Origin: Thozetella sp. PMI_491
Lineage: Eukaryota; Ascomycota; Sordariomycetes; Chaetosphaeriales; Chaetosphaeriaceae
DNA length: 64,000 nucleotides
NCBI GenBank assembly: GCA_021432635.1
Contig: MU270085.1
Coordinates: 124,001 to 188,000 of the forward strand
Reading direction: 5' to 3'
The translations under genes were made by a program, and so were the position numbers. Below are positions 43,680 through 55,245 of the stretch, piece after piece (the first letter of the stretch is position 1; each line of letters opens with the position of its first letter). Below the pieces are notes generated by a model. That model saw nothing but the letters and a program-made list of their open reading frames with translations, was not told the origin of the DNA and ran no database searches.

Positions 43680-44987
43680 ATGTGGTTTCAGGACGCCCTC
43701 GTTATTTCGTTGCTTGCCGCTCTTGGGCGTTGCGCTGCTCTTCCAGAGAGCGATCACACCAAGCCCTATGACGCCATCATCATCGGAGGTGGCCCGGCAG
43801 GTTTGTCTGCTCTAAGTGGACTCGCTCGTGTGAGGAGGAATGTTCTTCTCATCGACTCGGGGGTATATCGAAACGACCCGACGCGGAGAATGCACGACGT
43901 GTTAGGTTTTGATGGTAGGACAGGCTTTGTCCCCCGTCCTTTCTGGGCGACTAACACATAGCTAGGCGTGACGCCTGCGTACTTCCGAGATGCGGCGCGC
44001 AAGCAGATTTCGTACTATGACACAGTTGAGATGAAAAACGGCACCGTCACTGCCATAGTATCGCAGAACAACCTCACCTCCTTCAGCGTGACGGCTAAGT
44101 TTGTTCAAGACGGCGAGAAGACCCTCGTTGCCCGCAAGATCGTCCTTGCAACCGGAATGCGAGACGTTCTTCCCTCTACACCGGGTATTGCGGAGAATTG
44201 GGGCAAGGGCATCTACTGGTGTCCCTGGTGCGACGGCCACGAGACAGCCGATCAGCCCCTGGGCATCCTAGCCCCTCTGAACGAGATCGCCAGCTCCGTC
44301 CGTGAGATCCTCACTCTCAACAAGGACATCGTTGCGTTCGTGAACGGGACAGACACTCCTCAGGTCCGAGCCAAGGCCAATGATTCCAGTCCTAATTGGG
44401 ACCTCTATCTCAAGATCCATAACGTGACGGTCGAGAACCGCACAATTGAATACATCACGCGGCTGCGCGCAGACAACGACACGGGGAGCGACCCAAGCCT
44501 ACCTTCCGTTGCTCATCACGACCTCTTTAGCGTTGAGTTTGCAAGCGGCAGCCCGGTCCAGCGGGCTGGGTTCTTTGCGAGCTTTCCGTCTGTGCAAGCC
44601 TCCGACCTAGCCCCCAAGATGGGCATCAAGATGCTAGGAGAAAAGATTGGCGTCGATGAGGTGAAAGGGATGATAACGAGTCTCTCCGGAGTTTATGCGG
44701 TCGGCGACGCCAACTCGGACAATGCAACCAACGTGCCGCATGCGCTATATAGCGGGAAGCGAGCAGCGGTCTTCCTTCATGGTGAGCTTTATTCCAAACG
44801 ATAGACTAAAGTCGGAATTGTTGACACGTCCCCAACAGTTGCTCTCGAACGCGAGAATGCGCTTCAAGAGATTGCCGATGCGAAGAAGAATGGTGCCCAG
44901 AAGCGACGCACGTCGCTTGATGTACGCGAGGCATGGGACGTTATGAACGGTAGCCCGGGCGAGCCCCTGTATGCGGGCGAATTCTAG
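43680..44987 (+). CDS. Secreted thioredoxin-reductase-like flavoprotein
   Basis: Model 43680..43914, 43966..44781, 44839..44987 gives 399 aa. The protein starts with a signal peptide (MWFQDALVISLLAALGRCAA) and continues with the FAD motif AIIIGGGPAGLSALSG. The redox site is WCPWCDGHE (CxxC), and a late GVYAVGDANSDNATNVPHAL stretch closes the FAD fold. The middle, around LAPLNEIASSV, lacks an obvious NADPH-binding GxGxxA motif, as in ferredoxin- or dithiol-type relatives (GliT/HlmI-like). Two N-glycosylation sequons (NNLT, NVTV region) fit passage through the secretory pathway. It may act in oxidative disulfide formation, either on proteins or on a small molecule. No biosynthetic partner genes are adjacent. 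Confidence 0.85.
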
Positions 44988-47900
44988 TCGGTTGTGAGAC
45001 CAAAACTCTACATCTTCACCCTCAGGAACGTTTCATGATCCGGCCTTGGGCACAATCCATCTTACGAACTCTTCCTCGCGCGTAATATACCAGTCTAATC
45101 TCTCTCCATCGCAATGCATGAGACACCTGTGGCAAGTCAGTCATTTGGAAGATATCCTAACCCATATCTTTTACTTTAGCTGCTGTTCCCCGTTCATTAA
45201 GCTAATTGAGGTAAATTGGTACTTTTTCTAGAACGCAAAGGGACGAGTAGCAGGCAAGTCTGGTTGGGGCCAAGAATATGTCATGGCTGCCCGCCAGGCA
45301 TCTGCCCAATCCCGGAAATGAGGAAACCTCGCGTAGAGATCTCATAATATTTTAACCTAGGCAGAGACATTACAAGGTGAAATACTGTTATTAAGCATTA
45401 AGGTATTAACTTGGTATTGTAAGCCGTATTATCCAAGATGTCGGAGAACAAGAATTGAGAATGGCATTCTAGATAGTTCCTATCGGCGAATTGAGCTTCA
45501 ATGTGATCCCATCAGCACTGTAGATACAACTTCGAGCTAAATGTCGCAGATATTTACATTCATTGGAGCGGGCGAGTGCGAGGTTCCGACTGCTCCCGTG
45601 TTTTATCATAGCTTCCTTGGTCGCTGTGGTCGCTCTTCCATGCGCTGGGCCAGACTGAAATCCACAGTTGTTTTCAGCCGTCATCACTTGGCAGCATTGC
45701 TTAAGCGTCTGAGCTCCTACCCCTCGATGCAGAGGTACGGTGGTACCGCATCTCGGCGGCCGTTGGGGAGAGTAATAGTTCTGGCGCTTCGGTGACTGCG
45801 TCATTTTCCCAATGCCTCAACTCCGCGGGGTGTATAGGGTATTCGATGATCTGGTGTGCCCGAATTCGCTCAACGGCGCACTCTGGGCACCTAGGATGTC
45901 CGCATTGCGAGCAAGACGCCTTGTGGATCGAGATGGCGGTCGTGCCACAATTACTCTGGCCTAGGTCAGCCGTGGGAAGAGAGAGTCGATGCGTTCCGGT
46001 GTCTGTTCGGGTTGCTACCGCACCGAGGGACAAAGCTGCCACTAACACAATGCCAGATATAGACGTATTTTTTCTTCGGCGCCTGGTTTGCCTCGTGGTT
46101 AGCTTTCTATGCCGCTACGCGGAAGGGGGGCTATACCATTCTCTCAATCGCGGGATGTCCCAAGGCTATCCGATCGTCTTCCTCGTAGTGAGTCAAAACG
46201 CCACGTTGATGTCAAGACAGACCGGGCCCTATTTCTCTTTAAATAGGGAGGTCCGAGCCCGCCCAGGACCCTAGCGAGTTGAGAACCTGGTAGACGCTGC
46301 AAGGCGCATAAACGCGGCGGTAATTGGCGGAGGTGTAACTTGTTTTGTCAATTTGCAGAAATGAGATACTACCCTCTCATCATGACAGGGTTTCAGTGGT
46401 GAAGGTGGTCCGGACCGCGTCGCGTCCAAAATTTGTCGAGCGAGAGCAAAGCGGGTACTTTACACACCATGGTGAGTGGAATGGATCTCGAAAAACGAAA
46501 CCAAGACATCCAAGCCCGAGCATGCAAGGAGCCATGATTAGAAAGTCATCTCACCGGTTATCTCACCGGCTGTCCGGAAGGACAACACACGTAAGATCCT
46601 TCGCTTGAGCCGAAATGGTAAGTTGAGCCGATCGAAGTCGGAAAGAAGGCAATATTTGGATTCGCTAATCGATTCTAGTGAAGTATGGCCGCTTCGGATC
46701 CGTACCTCTTGTTAGCTTTCTTGACTAAGTTCTCCATATACTGTACAAAACGGCTCTAATGATGTTGGCCCAACCGTGTGTATCGCCATGGACGTGATGC
46801 GCAGGCCGATTCTTCCGGAGTCATTCTTGGAGAGCCATTTTATATCCTGTGTCGCGGCATACAAAACGCCGGCGGCGGCTGCATAGCAAAAACGTCTACC
46901 AGGGGTGGCCTTGGATCTAGATCAGACCTTCTTCCGATTCCTAGATCCTATAGGATTTTCGATTTCGTCCGAAGGCCTCGATTACAGCCAGAGATGCCGG
47001 TGTCATGGTGTCTAGCACAAGTCTTAGTAGCTGACTGTAGAACTCTGTCTTTGCACTGTCTACACCATGCTCATTCCTCTTGTCTCTCCTTGCACATGTG
47101 CAGCTTCGCTTTGGGCCAATCATGGTGGCTTGCGCGTCCTCGTATGCCAATCTTCCTTGATATGTGGTGCCCCACGGGCTATCTCAGCAGGCTGGTGCCG
47201 GCTTAATTATCTTGTCTCGCCAGTCCATACCCCCCAGCCCACACCATCCGCATCATCCCGAGGCAGATTGGCGGGTGCCAATCCCCATTGGTGTCGCTCT
47301 CCCTGTTGTGCTCCAAGGACGACCAATGTTTGGCCTTGTTCCCAACCGACGTGCCCTCCACCCGCCATTCTCATGCGCAACCGATAGATGAGCGGGCCCG
47401 GGGCGCAGATGAATGTCTTTGAAAGTGCCGAATAACGCCTCCTCACTACCCTTTCTACCTCCCCATCTCTCTGTGTCCTAGAATTGTTCATGGGCTCTAG
47501 GGGCGAGCCAGCCCGGTGTGCGTACCGTCAAGGTGGGGGCCGTATCGATTGAACCAGTCCATTTCGGCCGCTTTTTCATTTAAAGTTGCTGGTTAGGCGC
47601 CAAGTCAAGTAAGACGACCGGTGTAGGCCGGGCTATCAGATCGTCGTCTAACCCCAACAGCAAGCAAATCGGGGATGGCGGCCCATTTTGTAGCCTTCAC
47701 GAAGCCTCCACCGATATCACCAGGAGGGTTGCCTTGTGCGACCTTCGCTACCCTCTGGGCCGAATCATCAGCGAACACGACTCACTACGATGAGGCAGTA
47801 CATTTGCACCATCACAACCGTACGCGTGACCTTGGCCGTTGGGGTGGTCGTGCCAGAGGACTGGGTAGTTGGGCATCAAGCTGCCAGGCTTAGCAGCTTC

Positions 47901-48521
47901 GTTATACCTGTCCAGCCGCAGCCTCGAAACCGTAGTCTGAAGAGTATAACCTGGCTTGAGACGCCCCAGACTCCCCACTGCAGTGCCCCCACCCTAAATC
48001 TCTGTCATAAATCTGGGGCTGTTGGTTCAATACTAGGATCCCATTCCTGGGGTAAAACAAAGGGCTAAAACTGGTTCATACTGTTGGTCTGGTCTTCTCT
48101 GTGTATCTGGTGGAAAGCAGTCTAGGAGCTCCAGAGAGCTCTTAAATAGCTTCCATCTTGATCACGTGGTTGCTCCCCACGTGGCTCCCATGGAGCTTCC
48201 AGCTTCCATATCCACAGCGAGCGAGCGCTGCGAATCTACTGTTCCAACAGGGGCAATCATATTTGATATTCCCATCTGCCATGTTTTGATATCCATCGTT
48301 GATAGGCTCATACCCATTGATGCTAGTTCTGGCCATTATTAAGTCGGCTCGGTGCCCATTCTAATCCTCATCTTTTGTTGTCCCAAAAGATCATACCGGA
48401 GTTACATCTAGAGTGCGGCTTCGTGCGTGCACTACTCACGACTGTTTCATTGTACTGGGCACACGGTTGTCATCAACGCGACCTATTACGAAGTGCTCCC
48501 TAGGAGAACCATGCGGATTAG
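44988..48521. other. Gene-poor stretch
   Basis: 3.5 kb with only short, isolated frames. 48142-48336 (minus, 64 codons, LHGSHVGSNHVIKMEA) and 46778-47206 (plus) match nothing I know. Sequence around 45340-45430 is AT-rich. A cysteine-rich fragment at 45701-46048 is listed separately. Confidence 0.35.
45701..46048 (-). other. Possible zinc-finger-like gene fragment
   Basis: On minus the frame contains NCGTTAISIHKASCSQCGHP and RCPECAVERIR. This resembles the CxxCGHxxCxxC N-terminal finger of many uncharacterised fungal proteins. No extended homologous protein could be built, so it is probably a fragment. Confidence 0.25.
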
Positions 48522-50690
48522 ATGGCAGGCCAAGAAATTCGTCCGTCCCTTAGTTCGCAGTTCGACTGGCACGCAAAATTCGGCCGCCGCAGTTACCTGA
48601 ACTACCAAGACGAAGACGCGAGCTGGGACAAAGTACGGAGACAGTACCGAGATTCACCAGCGGACCTGACCACCTCGACCATTAAGTTCTTCCTCGGTAT
48701 AGATGACGACTCACCCGAGATATTCTACCGAGCGGAGCAGATTGAGGTACTCTGCTCGGAAATCGACATGGACAAGCTTAGAAGAAATAACGAATCCATA
48801 TCCTCGCAGGCCGCTGCTTGGCTGAACGAGATGAGTCCGTGTGGCGAGGAAATGAAATTCCGCCAGCATCCATGTCCCCTGCATCCCCAGCAGGTATATG
48901 CTGCCCTTAGGGAAAAGGTATATTGCCCAGGAAGCAACAACACAAATACGAGAGAGTGAATCGCTAATCAGCAAGTGATACCGTCCGCCATGTAGCGCTT
49001 CCATGATGCAAACAGCCCGGAAAGGACTGGAGTACCAGATGCAGAACGGCGACTACTGTATGGATGCGTTGGCTCCTCTCGGTTAGACTGTATTCTTTCG
49101 CTGACCGAGACCAGTTACATTACAGATTTAGATTCCATCATGGTAGCCGCGATTATCCTCACCGCCTCGTACCGATTCGCGTGGGCCATGAGCAGCTTTC
49201 TGTTCCACCACATCGGACTGCACCCGCAGGTCCATATCCGCATATTGGTACGAATCTTCAAGCTTCGATTGGTGTCAAGATCTTAATTGCTTACCGATGC
49301 ATACACAAACGCAGCACAACAAACCGGCAGTTTTCTCGATGGAGTTTCACCTCCCATTCTACGCCTGGCGAAGGCATGGGACACTGCGGGAAGATACCCG
49401 AAAGAAAGCCAACGGTGAGCCCCTCCGGAAGTCTAGAGCCCTAGCATTTCTGGTATCTAAAGACCCGGATGGGTTGGATGACCAAGACTGCGTCTACGAA
49501 TCTTGCGTCTCGTGCACTGTCACTGGTTATAACGACTTTGTATGGACGGCGTGTCTCGCCGTCGACACCTACTTCAGCGATGTCAACGAGACCAAGGACA
49601 AGGTATCTGACTACGGAGACGAGGACGTGATATTCTCAGACCCCCTCCTCGCTCCGTACAACCGTTACATGCACGACCCTGCCAGACCGATCCTTGACCC
49701 TAGAGCATACTTCCTAGCAGTTTTCTCTGCCTGGATTAAGCGAGTTGAGAATGAATGGGGCAATGTAATCTTTCGCCTGAGGTGTGGCATCGAACAATTT
49801 GTAAGCAGCCACGACTCTCCCCATCCCACCGTCCACATCCTATGATATGCATGGCCTAAACCGAGTAAGACCAAAACCTCTAAAGAACTGTTCGGCATAC
49901 AAAACGACGACCAACTTACGGAGGCTCTTCGGAAGGGCTATAATTGCACCGACGAGGCGGAAGAGCTGCTCGTGAAGTTCTCCAATACCCTAGAAGAAGT
50001 TGCCAACGCATGGAGAGCCATCGAGTCACAATTCTCCAATCAATACTTCAAAACGAAGCCGGGAAGTGAGATGGAGGAGAAATTTACTTCTTACCTGCAT
50101 GAGATTGGGCATGCGCATTCCGTCCTTAGGAACTACCGGATCCAGCTTGGGCACTTGTCGGAGCTGTGCGAGCGATACCGAAGACAGGTGAGATTGCCTT
50201 TGGCCTCATTGGCAGTATCGAGGATACCCTAACAGAATCTCAAAGCTTGAACTGTTCCTCCATCTGCGAGGGAATCACGGAGTTGTGCTACAGGAATGGA
50301 ATATCACTTTGGTGAGTTTAAAACCCTACCGAATTATGAGGTCCAAGGTCTGTCAGCTAAGCCAATCTGTCCCAGTTTTACTTCCTTTCACCGCCAGCCT
50401 TGGCAGCTTCGCTTTTACAGTCAGGTGTTGTGGTGATGGAATCACAGCTTCTGTGTTTTTTCATCTTAACAGCCGGCATTGCCGCTGCGACGTATACCCT
50501 AAAGCCAGCATGGACTTGGATCTCCAGGCGCAGGCATGCCCGGGCTGTTGCGAGAATACCGGCACTGGAGACTATGGATACCATGTCTCCGATTCCCGAA
50601 AGCTATGCCCTACCTCTCAGCTATCACTTGCCTAGGCTCCCAGCCAGAACATACACTTCAAAGCAGGCAAGCAATTGGAGTGAAGCCTAA
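48522..50690 (+). CDS. CorA-like two-transmembrane fungal protein
   Basis: Model 48522..48917, 48996..49247, 49315..49800, 49870..50187, 50246..50311, 50376..50690 gives 610 aa. Every junction is in phase 0 with canonical ends. The fit to fungal CorA-like proteins is by architecture: a long soluble N-terminal part (VPDAERRLLYGCVG, SMEFHLPFYAWRRHG, WTACLAVDTYF), helical segments before the membrane (EALRKGYNCTDEAEELL, FTSYLHEIGHAHSVLRNYRI), then two C-terminal hydrophobic stretches (FYFLSPPALAASLLQSGVVV and LLCFFILTAGIAAATYT). No GMN selectivity motif of true Mg2+ channels is present. A transport function should therefore not be assumed. Confidence 0.7.
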
Positions 50691-51595
50691 ACTACCCCAC
50701 ATCGCATCATCCCTCGTCGAAATATTTTCTATCATGTTCTGGCACAGTCTCTGCTCAAAACCTTCCTTGTGTTCTCATATATCTTTGAAGTTCATCTCGC
50801 CTATTACTTACTAGCTAGTCCACGCCCTGTGCTACACATGTTACTCAAAATTGTCCCATACGAAGAATCGTCTTGTCAAAAGTAAAAGTAGACGCAGCCT
50901 AGATATCCGGCTATAGGGTCACTTGTATTTTATGCTTTGGAGAAGGAGTATTTCCTCTTGGCGGCAAACTAGAAAAGAGTCCACTGCTGTACGGGTGTTG
51001 CCTAATTCCCGGGCCTACATTGGAAACGCTGTCAAGGTATACTCAAGTGGCCTTAAATATTGACAGCTCTCCTATGATAGGTATGTGATGTGAGGCCACT
51101 TATCGGTATTGGCCCAACTCAACTATAAGAGTCTTCTATTTATCTCAAAAGTTACCACCTCGAAGTCCTATCACTTAAAACTTTGGCAAAACGGTGTTGC
51201 AAGTTTCTCTTTCTTATCAAAATGAATGTTTGGTAGAATACAAGGAATGACCTCGCTACCTTTCACCCCTCCAAATGGTGCGAAGTGGCGATATCCATAT
51301 GGGGTAAATGTCCTGTTCAATAGAAGGAAGAGAAACACTGGGGGGTGGGGTTGTTATAGAATGCTGTAGCACAAACCAGAGGCCGGATTTGGTGTATGGC
51401 CCGACTCCGTAGCCCACTTACAATACTATACTACAATGCCGGGTCATACATCAGATCAGGTCTATGGCCGGTGTAGGTTTCCTGTAAGCTCATCGAGACA
51501 GCGTTATTCTCGCTATGTGTCCGTGGATGCTTGTTTTTGCGAAAGACGATGGCTGAACCAAACTTGCTTGACTTCCCACGCCCTGCGGTGTCTTC
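50691..51595. other. Intergenic
   Basis: AT-rich, no gene recognised. Confidence 0.3.
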
Positions 51596-51848
51596 CCCTT
51601 CGCGTTTCGCCTTGTGGCCGCAGGCCTCCCAGGCCGCTGCTCCTGCTGGCGAGAAGCAGCGAACTTTGCGCCGATGCGATGGGATCGCAGGGTTTCTGGA
51701 GGTATTTTTTTCGTCGCGAGCGCAAGTTGAGCGAGGAGTATTGTATTGCGTTATCAGGCAATGATGTCGTTGGATGCCCAAAGGGGTGCTTCTCACCAGC
51801 AGGAGTAGCGGCCTGGGAGACCTGCGGCTACAAGGTGAGACGCGAAGG
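51596..51848. repeat. Inverted repeat, 63-nt arms with 127-nt spacer
   Basis: 51596-51658 and 51786-51848 are reverse complements with six differences, all transitions. Both arms read as a related peptide pointing in opposite directions (CFSPAGAAAWEACG on minus; CFSPAGVAAWETCG on plus). The transcript could form a long hairpin. Confidence 0.85.
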
Positions 51849-51901
51849 GAAGCCGGAGTTTAGGAGAGCGTTGTAGAAGGGAAGTAGCAATTGGGTCCAG
51901 C

Positions 51902-52648
51902 CTAAGCATTGATGTCGGTTCTCATAAGGCAGCTGTCTTTGACATGGCGTTCTAAGTTGTCGTGTCGAAGCCCTTTAAATTTCATGCCGCAATATCGACA
52001 GGATAGAAAGTTGTCGATATGCATTGACGCTTCATGTCTGCTAAGGTCGGACTGTTTGCCAAACTCCTTCTCGCAGGACAGGCAGGGAAACCTCTTCGAT
52101 CGTTCCTTCAGCCTGTACGGAAGTCGATTAAGTTAGTGTACTGATTTATTAAATCAGAACCGGCATGAAAATTTTATAGCGGGTAAATCTTTCGAGTCGC
52201 CGGGTCAGCCATACCTATTCCTTGGCTGCAACTCTCTTCGCCTCGCGCCATGGACTTCCGGGTATTCCTCTTGGCCCCTCTGGGTTACGGTGACGGAGTT
52301 TTGACTCGCTACTGAGGTGCCTCCCATCATTGATGCGGCGGAAGGTAGTTCGGATCTAGGCTGGAGAGCTCTTGGCGAGACAAAAGAACTTACTCGAGAT
52401 AGAGTGTGGCTAGATTCCAGACCGGCAGTTCCAGTTTCACCGTGGCCTTGCTGGCGTGTCGAAGTGGGCCAATATAATAGTGGGAAAGGTAGCCCCCAGT
52501 CGTCCTCAGCTATATCACCTTCTTTTGACTCTCGGAGGAGCTCTTGACTTCCCTTCCATTCTTCACCCTCGGCGGCTGATCGCCTGTACCCCCAGGGCTC
52601 CAGGATCTCCTCTGCTTCCTCCTCCTCCAGCCAGTGTTCTAAGTTCAA
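51902..52648 (-). CDS. C2H2 zinc-finger protein
   Basis: Model on minus 52648..52215, 52112..51902 gives 214 aa. The N-terminal exon is acidic and low-complexity (MNLEHWLEEEEAEEILEPWG). Splicing a 102-nt intron joins NR to LKERSKRFPC, revealing two C2H2-type fingers near the C-terminus: CLSCEKEFGKQSDLSRHEAS followed by MH, and CRYCGMKFKGLRHDNLERHV. The second finger has its last ligand as a Cys or His in VKDSC. The stop is at 51904-51902. An acidic N-terminus with C-terminal fingers suggests a small transcription factor; targets unknown. Confidence 0.65.
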
Positions 52649-53324
52649 TTGCCCTGGATATGATATTCCCCGAGCAACATCGCCTCTACTAAACTCCGAT
52701 AGAGGCGAAGTACAACTGGGTTCAATCTCTCCAAAAGCATTTGATGCTTGATCACTGCTCCATGACCACGAAATGAGAGAGACGAGGACCTTCGCTCAGG
52801 CCCTCCCCCGTACTGTAGGACTTTGCCCCCTGCAAAGTTGTGTTGACACCAAGCTCTATCCCGTACCAATTAGGAATGCACCATAATTATATAACGACTT
52901 CGGAGCAGGATTGGGGTTACTCACAAGGTGCCTCAGCACTATATTTGCTCTGTGTACCTAGCTGTTATGGTGTTTGGGAGAGTGCTAGGGTAGGGTTGGC
53001 CGTGGTATATGTAGTGCTAGACAAATGCAGAGAGGGCTCTGAGGCGCCGGTTTGGAACGGAGATTCGTTCCTCTGGCTGAATGAGTTAAACCAATAAGGG
53101 CAGTGCATATGCATGTCCTGTGAGGAGCGAGGCGCAAGCGGTAGCCTCATCGCGCGCCTCTCGGAGAGTCTATTACTAGTTCACAAATAAGACGGATGCG
53201 TATGGGCAAGAACCTCATCAATCTTACCCTGACTTATTGAGAAATCACGAGACCATCCTTGACATTGCATCAACTCTCCGCCCGTTTCAGCATTTGAGGG
53301 GCTATGTGTAACACTAGGTCTCGC
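52649..53324. other. Intergenic
   Basis: Promoter of the C2H2 gene and trailer of the esterase gene. No gene recognised. Confidence 0.3.
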
Positions 53325-55245
53325 TTAATACAGATTTTCGCACGCCCAACTCGACGGCTCGCTAGCGTTCCCTCCTTGGTATTTTGCTTGCTTGGGATAC
53401 ACGCATAAGGGGCGCTGCAGCTCAACACCGGCAGAGACGCTGTCATTCACGAACTTGGTCGCGATGAGCTGGTCTGGTGCCGTGCCATTCTCGACCCAGC
53501 GCATCATTGCCAACACGATATCGTGATCCGCATCCTGGTAGCCAGGAACAGAGTGATCGGCGCCATCCACGCTCTGGGTGGTACCCGCGAAGTACCAAGG
53601 CGCTACTTGGCTACCCGAGCAGTGTCCCATTCCAGGCACGAAGAACAGTCTGTAAAATTCATCGACATCGTCGTCGTTGGCAGCGCTACCAGCTTCGAGC
53701 AAGGCTTGGTACACTTTCCTCCGGAACAGCAGGCTGCTGCCAGTTTGAATGAGCGGGTCCGCGAGGCCGTGGTAAGTTAGGAGCTTGCCGCCGCGCGTCT
53801 TGAAAGGCGTCAGGTCGAAGTCATCCGCGGGGGCATCGCCCGGACGTATCTGCTCGGCAAGCTGCAAGTCGGCATACGTATAAGACGTATAGTCCCAGTT
53901 GCTATCGTTGAACACCCAGTAGCGGTAAAAGTCAATTCCCAAGGGGTTAACCACTGATAGCAGCGCTGCGGGCGAGGCTCCAAGAGCTAGACCTGGGAAC
54001 ACAAACGTCTGGTTCGTATCGACATAATCGTTGTAAAATTTGTCTATCATCCGCAAGCAAGTTGTTAGCTCTCACTCTTTTGAACCGAGACAGAATACAA
54101 GCCCGCGCCTGAGAAGATGGATTCGACGAATAACAGATTCGGGCATACGTACAACTAGAAAGTGGTTATTAGCGCAAGGCCATGATGGGTTTTATCCTCG
54201 GAAACACTTACACTGTACTGAGCTGATCTCCGGTGACGCAGTTGTCCGAATTCGACGCCGAACACAGTAGTTGCTCGAATTGGAAGTTGCAGCCATAGGG
54301 GTCGCTGATGATGCCATCCACCAGGCCATCCTGTGGATCACACTGCCTCGTGACCTCGTCGACGATGGCCTGGAAGAGGGTCGGCGGAATGTAGTGAGAT
54401 GAGTTGCTGCACATCCTCCGTTAGTTCGTGTGGCTGATGATAGCTAAGCCTGCAGTCGCGGCTGCCAGGGCTGCAGATCGCACTCACACAGGAAAGTTAT
54501 AAAGCCCCGATTTTAGAGTTGCCGTGGGCAAATGAACCATGTCCCAGGCGGGCGCTCCAGCAATGACGCCGTCAAACGAGTCCGGGAAGAGCTGCAGCTC
54601 TTTCAGGCCTTGACGGCCACCGGTCGAGCAAGCGCTATAATACGAGTATGAGATATCAGCGCCATAGTAGGCCTTGGTGATCTCTTTTCCGTAGACTACG
54701 GTGCCGTGCATGGCACGCCATCCCCAGTCATACAGCCTCTCGGGATGATTAAAACCCCAGCTTCCGTCCAGGACAGAGCTGTTATGGCCAGTGTCGGTGG
54801 ACACGGCAGCAAATCCGTAGTGTGAGAGAGCTCCTAGGTCAGGCTAACAGTGCGCTAGCTGTCAGCTTGGATCCATTTAGCATGTTCGAGACCTAGCGAA
54901 AGGGAGCCTCACCCAGGCAATACCACCACCATAGCCTCCATTTCCGGTGGTCATAAATCGTCCGTTCCAAGCATCAGGCAAGAAGATTCCGAAGTTGAAT
55001 GACGAACTGCATGAAGATGGGACGTTGACGATAACCGCGCAGAGGGCTGGGAGGCCTGTCGCATTGGCCGGGAACGGCAGATCGCTCGCACCTTGTCCAA
55101 ACGAACCATTCTGGGCTACGACGGTGGCAGAGGTCACCGTAACGTTGGCAGGGAGGATGGAGGCGAAGGTTTCCACGGTGCAGTCCAACGCGGCGTAGGT
55201 GGTCCGGAGCAGGGCCCCAAGGGCGAGGAGGCGGGAGACGACCAT
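53325..55245 (-). CDS. Tannase/feruloyl esterase family protein
   Basis: Model on minus 55245..54913, 54843..54488, 54406..54219, 54043..53325 gives 531 aa. A signal peptide (MVVSRLLALGALLRTTYA) indicates secretion, with many N-glycosylation sequons. Family landmarks: GIFLPDAWNGRFMTTGNGGY, AVSTDTGHNSSVLDG, the nucleophile in SACSTGGRQGLKELQ, the catalytic Asp in YHGLADPLIQTG, and the His in FVPGMGHCSG. Cys next to Ser and Cys next to His form the CS-D-HC arrangement characteristic of this family. It hydrolyses ester-linked phenolic acids (feruloyl or galloyl). The third intron would be 175 nt, longer than its neighbours, and may hide a small exon. A secreted releaser of phenolics in the same window as an aromatic catabolic cluster may be coincidence. 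Confidence 0.92.

Noticed and set aside
48522-50690. True CorA magnesium channel
   Set aside because: Two C-terminal hydrophobic segments are present, but the GMN motif is absent, so only CorA-like architecture is claimed.
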